A stretch of DNA of 64,000 nucleotides from Euonymus europaeus (lineage: Eukaryota > Streptophyta > Magnoliopsida > Celastrales > Celastraceae). Made by a program: the position numbers and the translations under genes. This document shows positions 13,698-25,658 of this stretch, piece by piece (within the stretch, counting starts at the first letter, position 1; every line of letters starts with the position of its first letter). A model generated the notes under the pieces. That model was given only the letters and a program-made list of their open reading frames with translations. It had not been told where the DNA came from and did not search any database. The stretch lies in contig OY756962.1 of the NCBI GenBank assembly GCA_963580455.1, positions 18,742,001 to 18,806,000 of the forward strand, written 5' to 3'.

Positions 13698-14711
13698 CAA
13701 TGTTTTAAAAAACGCGCATAAGGCGCGCATTGAGGCGCGCATCAATGCGAGGCGTCCCATTTCTTCATCAAAGCGTACTGTGTTACGCGTTTTACACCAA
13801 AAGCGTGTCTGAGGCGTGAAAAAGGCACGCCTCATACATGAAGCGTCGCTTGGAGGCGCGCTTTCATCCCAAAAATGAATCAGATCGACATAACCGTGTG
13901 ATCTCTACTATCGTCTCTATTTTAGGCTGCGAGCTCCTCTGAATCTCCGATCCTCTCTGTTTTAACTTTTAAGTGAGTCATCGCTGTCGCAATCGCGAAT
14001 CATCTCTACCCATCGTCTTTGTCTGATGACTGACCATCCTCTCTACCCATCTACTATCGTCTCTGTCTGACCAAGTGACCCTCGTGATCGCGAATCTTCT
14101 CTACTTGGAAGCTGCAATTTTTCTCCACCTCTCCATCGTCTCTGTCTGATGTCTCTCCATCTACTATCATCTCTGTTTGATGTCTCTCCATCGTGCGATC
14201 TCTACTAGGTGATTCGTTTAACAATCTGCTGCTACTTTACTATTATTGGTATATTTCTGCAAATTTATTTATGATTTTAATTGGAGGCAGCGAGACTAAA
14301 TGAAATTGAATTGCTCTCATTTATTATTTATACGAATTTTATATATATTTCTGTCATTTGGTTGCAGTTATTAGGTAGCCATTATTAGCAATAAATATGG
14401 TGTAGCTTGAATTGCTCTCATTTATTATTTATATGAATTTTATGTATATTTCTGTCATTTAGCTGCAGTTATTAGGTAGCCATTATTAGCAATAAATAGG
14501 ATGTAGCTTGTTAATGGAATAAAGACATGAATTTTTTTTGATTTGATGATTCTTATGCATATTTTTCTTGGTTTTAATCATAGTTTATTTTTTTATTTTA
14601 CACCATAAAATTTTTTACACGAAAGGCTTACGCCTCAACGCGTCGAGGCTTACGCCTCGCCTTTGAACCACGAAAACGCCTCGCGCTACGCCTTAGCGTT
14701 TTAAAACATTG
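13698..14711. mobile_element. Non-autonomous hAT-like element, 1.0 kb
   Basis: The ends are CAATGTTTTAAAA at 13698 and its complement TTTTAAAACATTG ending at 14711. The flanking 8-bp duplication GTCACAAG is at 13690-13697 and 14712-14719. Next to both ends are runs of GGCGCGC/AGGCG motifs in opposite orientation. An 8-bp target duplication and CA-TG ends fit the hAT superfamily. No transposase frame is present. Confidence 0.85.
14306..14508. repeat. 101-bp tandem duplication within the hAT-like element
   Basis: The block starting TTGAATTGCTCTCATTTATT occurs at 14306 and 14407 with a few differences (GGTTGCAG against AGCTGCAG). Confidence 0.9.
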
Positions 14712-15183
14712 GTCACAAGTGAACAAATTTGATAGAAAAAATAGAACAAAAAAGGGCAAACCAAGTGAAAGCGAGATGTGAATGAGAAATTATTCCTTTG
14801 AACACACAGCCTCACGCTTTCACAAAAAAAAATCAACACCAAGCAAAACAAGAAAGAGAAGCACAACAGAACAACCCAAACTCCAACAAATTAAAAGAGT
14901 GCCAAGTTAAATACCTGTTTAAAGAAAGTGCCACCCAAGGATAGAAGCTCCGATCGGCTGGTGAGTTGCGCTGGCAACCTTGGAAGAGATGGCAAGGCGG
15001 AGATGGCGGAAGTTGTCGCAGGAGATGGCGGGAAGAGAGGAGGAAGAAGTAAACTTCTGAGAAGAGAGGAAGAAACTTTCCAAAATTGCTGCAGGCGTGA
15101 GATACAGAAAGGGGAGGAGGCAAACGCAAGTGTGGAGAAGAAACAAACTTAGGTTTTTTTTTTAAGTTTTCATTACATTTTCT

Positions 15184-15540
15184 GACGGACCAGTTCCGTC
15201 GGCAAACTTAAATAATTAAAATATATATTTTCATAATTAAAAATATATATTATCGATCGAAAAATTTGGTCGGCAAAAATCAGGATTTTTCAAACATTTA
15301 AAAAATTGAAAAATAAAAATTAAGCATTTTACTGACGAATATGTAGTCGGAAATCCGTCGGTAAATTTCGCGCCACCACTGGCGCCAAAACATACCGACG
15401 AAACAATCCTTCGGTAATATATTCGTCGAAAATCGGTCGATAAATCGTCCGCAAAAATCCAAAGTGAATTTTCATCGCCAATCTGTCGGAAATCTGTCGA
15501 CAATTACCAACTGTTAATATCCGTCGATAATTAGAGCTTT
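15184..15540. repeat. CACTA right subterminal repeats
   Basis: Inverted and direct copies of CCGACGAA/TTCGTCGG variants, mirroring the left end. They run up to the right terminus at 15550. Confidence 0.8.
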
Positions 15541-15885
15541 TCTTGTAGTGAAAAAGTGTGTCTAGGCGGACTGTGCCTAGGCACCCCAACCTTGGATTTC
15601 CCTCAGTTTTTCCCATAAGCCAATCTCCTGGGAGAACTTTTGTACCCGCCTAGGCATGTGGCTTTATTTTTTCTAACTCTGTCTCGTTTTTAGCTTAGAT
15701 TGGATATTTTATGGGCCCCAAATGGACATCTGTGCTAAAAGTTATGACCCATTTAGTGAACTTAGTTCAAAAATGATTCTTTACAATCTTATACAACTCG
15801 AATGGTCAGTAAACTCTTTGACTCCATTTCCAATTACTTATTACCCAATTTAACAAACTTAATATTTTTGGGTCGGGATTTCACA

Positions 15886-17291
15886 GATTGGGCATTCTAT
15901 TGAAGTATATATAGACAATATTATAGTAAAATCAGACGATATCGATACAGGCTTCAAACACCTGCAAGAGGCATTTGGTAAGATGAGAAGACAAAATCTA
16001 AAGTTTAACCCAAGCAAGCGTGCTTTCCGAGTAGCTACAAGGAACTTCCTAGGTTTCTTGGTCTGCAATCGAGGGATAGAGATATACAAAAACAAAGCGA
16101 AAGCTACATTATCGTTCATTCCCCCAAAAAACAAGAAAGGGTTACAACGGTGCTTAGGAAAAGATAATTTCCTCCATCGATCATATTGAATATGGCTGGA
16201 AAGACTAAAGACTTTTCCAACTTACTCAAGTTGAAGAATGGCCAAGAGTTCGTATGGTCAGACGATCATCAGCAAGCATTTGACTCGATAAAAGAAAAGC
16301 TTATCTTCTCCTCTTGTCTTGATACCAGTAGTCCTAAGGAGGCATTTGAAGTTGTATTTGACAATATCGGATGAATCAATAGGGTGTATGTTAGCACAAG
16401 ATGATGAGAAAGGGCATGAACATGCAATATTTTACTTGAGCCGATTGTTAAATCAAGTCGAGTTAGCCTATCCTTATATGGAGCAACTTTTCTTAGCATT
16501 GTATTTTGCAGCTACAAATTAAGACACTATATGATGTCTTACGAGGTACACATGATTACGCCTAATGATGTTATCAAATATCTTCCGGCCATATCTTATT
16601 ACGAGGTCGATTGAGCAAATGAAGTCTATTCTTCACTCAATTTGATTTGATCTAAGTGCCTCAGAAGGTTGTGAAGGGCCAAGTTATGGCAGATTTCATT
16701 GCTGAGCAAGGGGGTCACTTTTATGATCTACATTTGAAGCTCAGTTTCTTAATTTTTCACCCTTGAAATTGTTTTTATGATGGGTCAAGTACTTCAAAAG
16801 CTGTAGGGATAGGGGTTGTTTTGGAGTCCCCTTTGAAGGAGAAATACAATCTATTTATTCGACTAAAGGTACAGTGTACTAATAACTTAGCATAATATCA
16901 AGCTTTGATGTTCGAGTTAAGACTAGCTAGGGACTTGAATATGGTCAAACTTGATATATTTGGGGATTCACAATTAGTGATAAAGCAAGTAACCCAAGAA
17001 TACAAATGTATGAACCCTCGATTGAAAATTTGTTTGGTGGAAATCCTAAAGGTTCTACAAGGATTTCGTTATAACATATACCACGTCCCTCGTGCTGTCA
17101 ACGAGAAGGCTAACTTCCTGGCTCAGCGAAGTACACAGGTTGACCCATTAAATGGTTTAGCTAATCACGAAGATGAAGTTGAATGGAACATATCATATAT
17201 AGAAACTATATGTTTGGAGCCATTAGAGGCAAACCTCGTTGATAATGAAGATTGGGGAATTCCTTTAGAAGTCTTTCTAGTGTTCCTGTGA
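15886..17291 (+). pseudogene. Ty3/gypsy RT-RNase H relic, 3' part
   Basis: This continues the relic cut at 4026. The RT blocks are IEVYIDNIIVKSDD (where active elements have YVDD), LKFNPSKRAFRV and FLGFLVCNRGIEI. After a frame change comes an RNase H segment with EHAIFYLSRLLNQVELAYPY (about 16319-16522). A second, degenerate RNase H-like domain follows: VKLDIFGDSQLVIKQV, then FRYNIYHVPRAVNEKANFLA (about 16900-17150). Two RNase H-like regions in tandem recall the Tat lineage of Ty3/gypsy. Stops are frequent. The integrase that should follow is not visible after 17291. Confidence 0.8.
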
Positions 17292-18039
17292 ATTTCTTTG
17301 GAGTTCGAGTGACTCAAAACTATGCAAATTAAGTCACTAGATATGTGACTAGTATCAAAGGTAAATGACACACACGGGATAGTATTCCTATTTCTACTTA
17401 AGTTACATCTTATAGAAGAAAATTGCAAGTAGGGAACACGCCCATGTTAGTTCAGTAAGAGTGTTGGAGGAGTTTGCTTCCAATCGTGGAATGTCTCCTC
17501 TATGTTATATAACGGTGAGATAGCCTTCATGTGTTAGAACAATGGTCACCTTGCAAAACCTAGAAGTTGAGTTGGTTGCCCTAGGGTGCGTGATCAAAGC
17601 ATGGACCACGTTCAATGGTGGGGAACGAGATGTTAAGGAGGGATATGATCGACTTATGCTTCATAAGCTGAGAGATGATTATTATGTGTAAATAGTAGGC
17701 TACCACTACGGGGAAAGCCGCGACCCTGCTATCCAACAATAGGAGACTCAAAGACTTCGCGTAAATTTGTATGTCTTAAGAAGGAGAATAGGGGATTACG
17801 ATATGAGAATGAAGTACTAGCAAGTCCGGTCAAGGAGTCAGAGAGGTTTGAGAAAGATTCTAAAGAAGAATCTAGCTAAGGAAAAACCAGTGTTGGAGGA
17901 CAAACATTGTATAACGTGACGCTAGTTGCATATGGTTAGGTTGTGTAAAAATAAAGCTCATAGGGCAAATGTCATTTTGGATGTATCAAATATGGGCATT
18001 AGGAACAAGAACCCATTGGTATTTGATGTCTAACCTTGT
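17292..18039. other. Unassigned sequence between gypsy relic and LTR-like segment
   Basis: There is no open coding frame longer than the background. It may be the start of the LTR-like copy described next, whose left boundary I could not fix, or degraded gypsy integrase. Confidence 0.35.
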
Positions 18040-19572
18040 AGTATGGATTGAAGATTTGAGCAGGGTCCAAGAAGATTTTCAAGATTCAAAGTAAGTTTTA
18101 TGATTTGGAAAAATATAGGGTTTTTGTAGATTTCATTTAATTCTTTAAGAGGTGGAATGTATGGCTTAGATAATTTGATTTGGGTTGATTTAGGATGTTA
18201 TTTATTAGACTGATTGTTGGTTTGAGTGAGTTCCAAGCTTAAAGGCTTGGTGTGAAAGATTTTGATTTCTAAAGAGAGAAAGGTGAATCTCTCTTGAATT
18301 TATGGTGGTTTTCAAATTTGTATGAGTGAATGGTGTTATATGGATGTTGGAATGAATTTAATTTGTGAAAAATTGATAGGTTTGAGAAAGTGCTAAAACC
18401 CTAGAAATTGGAGATTTTTTAGATATTGTAAAATGCTTGGAAATGAGGTAGGAATTCTTACCCCTCTTTTACTATCATATCATTTCAATTCTCTAAGGAG
18501 AGATTTGTATTCATCATTGGCCATTCCTTTGAATCCTTGCGTAAATTTTTTCTTAGCAACAATGAGCCTTTTGTTGTTGATTAAATTGCATACCTTGACC
18601 TATATTCGATCATCTAACGAATGTAGCTTAATCTTGAACATGCTCATAGGTTATGTGTGCAAGTATGGAGTTTCATAGGGTCCTACTTTCCAATTCTTGA
18701 AGAAATGTCCCAGACTGGGTTGGACCTCCATGCATGGTGGATACGTCTTACAGTGTCACCATGGTAGGGTTCAAGGTTTTTTTACGATATTCTAGAAGTT
18801 TCATTGAGCTAGGCCTAGGCCTGTAAGGTGTAGTTTTGTATTTGGTCATTGATATGCATTGTTTGATGTCATATTGATGCATTGCATTCATTCAAATTTC
18901 CAGCGTTTGATATTGTTTACTCTACTTTATCCATACTGAGCCTTTTACTCATCCTATTTATTCTTCTTCTATCCTTTAGGTGAGACTAGTGCTGAGAACC
19001 AGGCTCCGGATCAGTAAGAGGCAGCGTGACATGGATGGCCACCCTGGGAGTTTTAGGGTTATTTATATTAAGTCTGGGTTGAACTGATTGTTTTATAATT
19101 GGTACAATTAGTACTTGATTTGCTTGAACAAGATGTTTCTCATGTATCTATTCGATATGCTTGATAGATGGTCGAGAGTTTGTGCCATGTAATCAGGCTT
19201 CCCGTGCCAGAATGATGGACATTGGGTCCGAATTGTTGACTATGATAGTCTTTTGATGATGATGTTTATGTGATGATATACTGCATATGATTGCTCGTGA
19301 TTAAGAGGTCTGAGGCCCTGCCTAAAGTGTGGATATGGATAGATGACTTGAGGTCTTGCTAGGCTACGGAACAGTATTGAATTACTATTCATTAAATTTT
19401 CTTTGATGATGTGTTGATTGACTCCAGGTGGGCATTCTCCGATATTCAGAGAGGTGTTGTCAGATTTTTGTTAGAATTTAGGGTTAGGATGATGTGTGAT
19501 AGTGTCCACAGTGATGGCATCATCAATAGCGCACCCAGCTCGTGTGTGAGTTTCGGGTCGAGGCATTACGTT
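18040..19572. repeat. Diverged copy of the solo-LTR family, inverted relative to 4027-15885
   Basis: The segment GGTGAGACTAGTGCTGAGAA near 18980 matches the complement of 4560-4620. The text around 18040 (GGATTGAAGATTTGAGCA) matches the complement of 5590-5650. The end near 19540-19572 (GCGCACCCAGCTC, then GTTTCGGGTCGAGGCATTAC) matches the complement of the 4027-4080 terminus. The outer boundaries and any target duplication are not clear. Confidence 0.6.
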
Positions 19573-20029
19573 CCATTGTTACTGTTTCTTATTGAGTTGG
19601 TACTCTGTATCAATTGTTTATCAATAAATATTATATAAAATCCTTGTCATCTATGTGCCAGCATTAATTACTCAAAAATTAATACATACTATGTGTCAAA
19701 ATTTTGTTAATTGATTTGATTGTCATTCATTTTATGTTGTTGGAGTGGTCTATTGTATCTTGTTAGTCATCCTTAGTACTTAATTCTTGGTAGTAATCTG
19801 TAGTAACTGATTTTCGTTTGGGTTCGTTACCATTCATTTTAAGTTTTTTACATTTTATTTAATTATAACTATGCGTACTTAAAAAATCATAATTAAAAAA
19901 AATGTGAAAAAGATTGAAAAACACAAAAAACCCAACCCAAATCATTATCTCTATAAAATCAAATAAACCAAACTCAAGAACTCACAAGTTAACGCATAAG
20001 CCCATTTTCACCAAAATCAAAATCCATTC

Positions 20030-21200
20030 CTACTATACTACTCGTGATTCGCAACCCGGTAATTTAACTAGAGGGAAAGAAAAAGGAAACAAGGTAAGTA
20101 GAAGGCCTAGTAGAGAATATTAAAGAATGAATAATCAACATTAAGATTGAACTTTAAAGGAAATAATATGCAACAATATGTCATTCTGACCATGTACATA
20201 AAACATAAATCAAACATTAAGTTAACCCTTCCTTGGTCGCATCCAATTAAACAAACTGGCACCCAATCATCAATATCACATTGTGAACAATGCCCAACCA
20301 AAGGATGGTTGACTCACACTTGTGGTCGTCACCACCACACACAAGACCCGGACTTGACCATTCACTAGCCCACCAATATCTTTGTGTGTTTCCTCACATG
20401 GAAGTCACTTGATTTTGCATCAAGCCCTGACTAGAACCAACCATCTTTACATGTGACATTCAAACAATTATTAGGAAAATGAGTCCACACCCACATTCCA
20501 CCATGCTTCTACATGCATGTTAAGACAAGGTTATGCAATAATATATACATACAATCCTACATATATGCTACTACATGATCCATGTCCAAGAGTAACTCAT
20601 GCTCAATAGGTGATTAAGCATGTAAGGATATGCAATATCATTCAAATCATCTAACTATTTTAATTACACATTTGGATTGTTCTTCCCTGTGTACAATTAA
20701 GGCATGAACGAAACAACAATGACCAATAAAGAATTTAAACGCTTTCGATAGAAGGTAATATGCTTTGAAAATAAAAATGGTGGAATTTCCCTACCTCGTA
20801 CTCCAAGAACGAGTTATGAAATCCTAATACTCAACTTTGTATCACTGGCCTTAATCAAACCTAATATTTGATAAACTCATTCTCAAATCAACATACCCAT
20901 ATCATCAATTTCACATATACATCACAAAACAACTCAATAAGTCAAGAAATCCTTAACCTAAGAATTCCAAGTCTTTGAATCCCACCTAACTAAGTTGCAC
21001 TTGAAATCCACAATATAATCTAGCAACACAACCATAATCAAGTCTAACTTAAGTTACTAAACAATGAAATAACCATTGAAATCAAAATTCCCAAAAGCCC
21101 ATTTAACCCTAGAATTAATCTTTACTAAATCTAGCCAAAATTTCAATATAAGGCCCAATTTCCAGCAACTCAAAGATATAAAGAAAAGATGAACCTAATA
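20030..21200. repeat. Second diverged copy of the same LTR family, direct orientation
   Basis: Matches to the first copy occur in the same order. AAGTAGAAGGCCTAGTAGAG (20095) matches 4641 onward, the GTGATTAAGCATG area (20612) matches 5065 onward, and TTTCCCTACCTCG (20790) matches 5240 onward. Divergence is high and the ends are undefined. Confidence 0.45.
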
Positions 21201-21599
21201 CCTTGATTTGAAGCCAAATGAATGAACTAAGTGATTGAGCGGATGTTGGCCAAAAATGATAGTTGGCTGGCGACTAGAATTGGCTGAAAATGAATGATTG
21301 GAGGTGGGATAGTGTTTGGCTAGTTGTGGAGCAAAGAAAAGACAAAAGGAAAAGAAAAAAAAAAGAATGGTGAAAGCTGCTACTCAATTGCTTGTGTGAT
21401 AGAGTCAATTTAGTCTATTGACATACATTCAATTATGCTAGTTACAATCTTATAGTCCATCACAAAAAAAAATGAATAATTCAAACTTTATATAATATTA
21501 TTCAACATGTTGTAAGAACATCCAAATGATCCACAAAATTAATAAATTATATTTTACGTAAGCTTAGGAATTTAACATGCCCAACATATGAATCCCTAG

Positions 21600-24500
21600 T
21601 TATTGGTTTTGTAAGTGGGTTAGAAACCATTTTAGATGTAGAAATATGTTTCAAAATCACTTCTTTTTTGTCTAATCATGTCTCTAACATAGTGGTACCT
21701 AATCTGAATGTGTTTGCTCTTTCCAAACAACATCCGAAGCAACACATGATGCCTTTTGCACAGTTGCGGAATAGACTATGTACTCAACCTCCAGTGTGGA
21801 TAAGTCAATACATGATTGATTTTTTCTACACCATGATATTGCATCATTATTCAACAAGAATGTATATCTAGATGTGGATTGGCAATCTACAATGTCACCT
21901 CCTCAATCAATATCGGTGTAGCCAACTAAGTACAAATTCTCTCCTTGGTAGCATAACATGTAATCAAACGTTCCTTGTGGGTACTGTAGAATCCTTTTGA
22001 ATTCTTGCCAATTTGCTAACCCTGGATTTGATTGAAGTTAGCTCACTAGCCCTATGGTATAGAAAATATTGGGTTGTGTACACATCATTGCATAAATCAA
22101 ACTATTGATAGCACTGTCATTGGGTACTCTAGTCATTTTCTCTTCTCTTTTGAGGAATTTGGACACATATCAAGACTTAAGTTCACATTTCTTTCCATAG
22201 GAGTATCTATGGGCTTGCAATTGTGCATGTGATAACACTTTAATATATTTTTAATATATGTCTCTTGTTACAAACACAAAAGTCTATGAGCGCGATCTCT
22301 TTGGATCTTTACACCTAGCACATAGCGTTACTCGTGTCTTTCATTTCAAAATTGGGAGATAACCACTTCTTACTGACATCAATCAATTCTATATCATTCC
22401 CATCTAACAAGATGTCATCAACATACAAAGACAAGACAACAAAAATATTATTTGAATGTTTAACATATACACAATGATCCTCTTCCATCATCATAAACTT
22501 ATCCTTAAGGATGGCTCAATGAAATTTGATATTCCATTGTATAGATGCTTGTTTAAGACAACATATAGATCTCTTGAGCTTGCAAACATTTCGCTCATTC
22601 CCTTTTATATTCAAAGCATATATGTTGATCCATATATATCTCTTCATCCAATTGTCCACTGAAAAACGTAGTTTTCACATCAATTTGGTATGATTCCAAG
22701 TCCAAATGTGCAGTAATAACTAGGATGAGCGAATTTAACCAATCCGTACAACTGGTGAGAACGTATCCTCATGATCGACTCCTTGTTTTTGTCTGTAGCC
22801 TTTTGCCATTAGTAGAGATTTATGTCTTTCTAATATACCATATGCGTTACGTTTGATTTTGAGAACCCATTTGTTCTCAATGGAATTTCATCCTGATAGC
22901 GGGTCTACAGTCTCAAACTTGATTGATCTTCATAGATTACATTTTTTCCTCCGTCGCTTTAATCCATTCCCTAGCTTTAGGACTAGATAGAGTCTGTTGA
23001 ACTATTTTTGGCTCTTCCTCATATTGATGAGCTATCATTAAAACTTCTCCCTCAATTTCAAATCAACCGTGAGGAATCCTTCACGATTTCCCCATTGAGG
23101 TTGAGATTATTCATAATTAGGCTCTTGTTGAACATAATCACTCATTACGTTACTCTCATTTGCCTAAGGAGGATTAGGGGTATCCCTTATCTCATTAACT
23201 GCATGGCTAGGAACATTATTGTCAGGATCTTCCAATTCATAAAATTGAAAAACATTTTCAACCTCATCTCGTGTAGGAAAATATCTCTCTAAAATTTTTA
23301 CATCTCGTGACACAATCTTTGTAACACTAACACAAATCCGTTTGAGTGACGAGAGTATCTTATAAATATACATTTCTTCCCACTTGAACTTTGCTTCCCA
23401 TGTAGACGATAAGTTGTTTATACAAAGGGTTCAAAACCGCAAAGATGTAAATTAGTCATATAAAATATTTCACCATTCCATAATTCATAAGGGGTGGACT
23501 TCCCATGTAGACGATAAGTTGTTTATACAAAGGGTTCAAAACCGCAAGGATGTAAATTAGTCATATAAAATATTTCACCATTCCATAATTCATAAGGGGT
23601 GGAAAGTATAGATTTGAAGGGCACATGATTAAGAATATAGGTAGCAATTAACAAGGCATATCCTCAATAAGAAATTGATAAATTAGCTTGCGCCATAATT
23701 GACCTAATTATGTCTCATATGGTTCTATTCTTTCATTTCACTACATCATTTTGTTGGAGTATAAGGAATATTTAGCTATCTAGTAATCCATTTTTCATCA
23801 CAAATTTTTTAAAATTCTTCAGACATATATTCACGATCTTGATCGATTTTTAGTGTTTTAATACTTGTGTTTAATTGGTTCTCAACCAACCTCGAATATT
23901 TTCTAAAGCAAACCAATGCTTCTGATTTGTAGGAGAGCAAATAAACATGAACAAATTGAGTGAAATAATCTACAAAAGTGATGAAATCGGAAGCCCTTAG
24001 TCTTGATCTCATATTCATTGCCCACAAATATCAAAATGAATTAGTTGTTTAGGAAATGTAGCTCTTTTGACTTTGCCAAATGGAATCCTAGTTTCTTTTC
24101 TTATTAGACAATGTTGATAACTGGGTATTTCTACTTTGGCTAGCCCACTAAGTGGGCTTGTTTAGCCAATTTATTCATACGTTTTTGCCCAATATGTCCT
24201 AGTCAAGCATACCTTAAAACATTCTCATCCAAGACATTATTTCTAGCATTAGCAACATAAACAAAAGAATTATCATATAATTCAACATTAATAGTGTACA
24301 ACACCATAAAATCATTTAACAAATATCCAGAACTATAATAAAAATTGTCCAAAACATCACCTAAACCCGTGAGTAACTTCACAAAACTATTAATAACATC
24401 GAGTTCAAAACCTAGTCCTAAAATAACAATGATAGGAACTAGATTTTCTCAAACTTCTGGGGCATATAGTACATCATGAAGATACAGAGTGGGAACTTCG

Positions 24501-25125
24501 TGTAATATGGGCTTACAAGTACCAATCACAAGAACTATAGCAGAAACATTATTTCTCATGTAAATACTTCTATTCCCTTTAGGAATTCAATGAAATTCTA
24601 CAAATTTTGCATGATCTCAGGTTACATGGTTTGTTGTTGCTAAGTCTACAATCCGATAAGGAATATTTTTAGCTAACAACAAGCAACCACTAACAAATAA
24701 GTTAAGAGATCGAGTTAGGTCCCATACGTTTGGCTTAATGTAATCATGAGCGAAGTGACCTGGTTTGCCACAATTGTAGTGGTTTCTATCTTTCTTTCCA
24801 CTGCGCTGACCATGTTTGTGCTTGTTGTTCTTCGAACCAAATCCATTTTTTTCCATTTTTGGAACCTTTGCCCTTACCCTTCCAATAATCACCTTTGGGG
24901 CGAGGCCTTGATGCTACTCGCGCTTCAGCAGTGAAAGCCTCTTGAATTGGCTTTGTAGCTTGAAGACAATCCTCTTGTACCTTAATATGACAAGTGACAT
25001 CGTCAAATGTCATTATGTTGTCGTTATGGATGAGTTTTGCACGCATGCGATCCCAATTATTATTATGTGATACCACATGTGGCAAGTCATATGGGTGAGT
25101 AACATCGTCCCATGTGCAAGTCATA
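21600..25125 (-). mobile_element. Degenerate Ty1/copia retrotransposon
   Basis: Read leftwards from 25125 the order is gag, protease, integrase, RT, RNase H, as in Ty1/copia. The gag tail has NNWDRMRAKLIHNDNIMTFD and a basic stretch. A CCHC zinc knuckle follows (YNCGKPGHFAHD, near 24770). The protease region reads RIVDLATTNHVT, where active copies have DSGA. Integrase gives ITFVDYFTQFVHVYLL and KTLKIDQDREYMSEEF (23809-24027). RT shows YVDDILLDGND near 22395-22430, and RNase H-like remnants continue to about 21800. Stops and frameshifts are common and gag is cut near 25125. No LTR pair was found. Confidence 0.85.
23394..23603. repeat. 105-bp tandem duplication inside the copia relic
   Basis: CTTCCCATGTAGACGATAAG starts both 23394-23498 and 23499-23603. 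The copies are nearly identical, so the duplication is more recent than the decay of the element. Confidence 0.92.
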
Positions 25126-25213
25126 TTTTTTTAAAAAAATACATCTTTATATATAAATGGATTTAAAAAATAAATTAAAATTCAGCCGTTGGATCAAACC
25201 AATACCTCTTCCT

Positions 25214-25561
25214 TAGGGCTTTCAACGGGGCAGGGGGGCAAGTATGCCCTCCCCATCCCCACCCCCATCCTCGTTATTTGGCATCAGGAATCCCGATTCC
25301 GACCCCAACGGGGATGGAGCCCCAAAACCCGATCTCATCCCCAACTAAAGGTTCTCTCTATATTTTTATATGTTATATATATAATATATATCTATATATT
25401 TATATGTTATATATATATAGCTATTCAGGGCAAGGTTCAGAGACGGGTATGGGAATACCATTCCAGACCCAAACCCAGCTCGGGGATTTTGAAAATCCCA
25501 AAACTAGAAATGAATTCCCCTAAACCCACCTCGATTAGGAGGGGCAAAATTTCCATCCCTA
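25214..25561. mobile_element. 348-bp hAT-type MITE with internal AT microsatellite
   Basis: The segment starts TAGGGCTTTCAACGGGGC and ends TTTCCATCCCTA. It is flanked by CTCTTCCT (25206-25213) and CTCCTCCT (25562-25569), a 7/8 match consistent with an 8-bp target duplication. The interior is rich in GGGGATGGGG-like strings on both arms and has a TATATA-rich stretch at about 25370-25422. The frame across it is a by-product of composition, not a gene. Confidence 0.6.
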
Positions 25562-25658
25562 CTCCTCCTCCTCCCTAGAGCAGCAGTTGCATTTGGGTTG
25601 TCACTATTCACTCGACTCTCCATTGATCCATTAACAAGCTGCTCTATTGTTTTCAATT

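Larger units (their letters stand above)
13309..15150 (-). pseudogene. Captured host-gene exons inside the CACTA element
   Basis: Three exons on the minus strand join in phase. Exon a ends at 14915 with SRSELLSLGGTFFKQ. Exon b, 13560-13483, is 78 nt and reads VWELALKAVKDEE ... CEDLNRL. Exon c, 13407-13309, is 99 nt and reads SQFTRLEELKRRLEALNPSR ending SSSTPK. The predicted product is a charged, helical, coiled-coil-like protein without stops in these exons. Exon b is followed by GC rather than GT (GCATGT), so the intron would be of the GC-AG type. A hAT-like element sits in the intron between a and b. I do not recognise the family with confidence. The sequence has no counterpart in standard CACTA genes, so gene capture is the likely explanation. 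An unusual extra CACTA ORF is the alternative. The upstream limit near 15150 is a guess. Confidence 0.6.
5851..15550 (-). mobile_element. CACTA (En/Spm) transposon, 9.7 kb
   Basis: Both ends carry the CACTACAAGAAA-type inverted terminus: CACTACAAGAAAA at 5851 and TCTTGTAGTG ending at 15550. The flanking 3-bp duplication is AAA (5848-5850 and 15551-15553). The subterminal regions are packed with inverted copies of a CCGACGAA/TTCGTCGGT motif. Inside, on the minus strand, lie degenerate TNP2-like and TNPA-like genes. Towards the right end are exons that resemble a captured host gene, interrupted by a hAT-like insertion. The coding regions have several stops, so the element is probably no longer autonomous. 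Confidence 0.93.
4027..15885. mobile_element. Solo LTR (TG...CA) inserted in gypsy RT, interrupted by a CACTA element
   Basis: The insert begins TGTGACGCC and ends GGGATTTCACA, so it has TG/CA ends with short TGTGA/TCACA inverted termini. It is flanked by the 5-bp duplication GATTG at 4022-4026 and 15886-15890. Removing it brings the two halves of the reverse transcriptase back into line. Without the nested CACTA element (5851-15550) and its target copy, about 2.16 kb remains and holds no retrotransposon gene, so a solo LTR is the simplest reading. Diverged pieces of the same family occur near 18.0-19.6 kb (inverted) and 20.0-21.2 kb. The LTR's own transcription direction is not settled. Confidence 0.8.

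Noticed and set aside
25189..25578. 129-codon plus-strand frame
   Set aside because: It is produced by the MITE's CCCC/GGGG and TATA composition.
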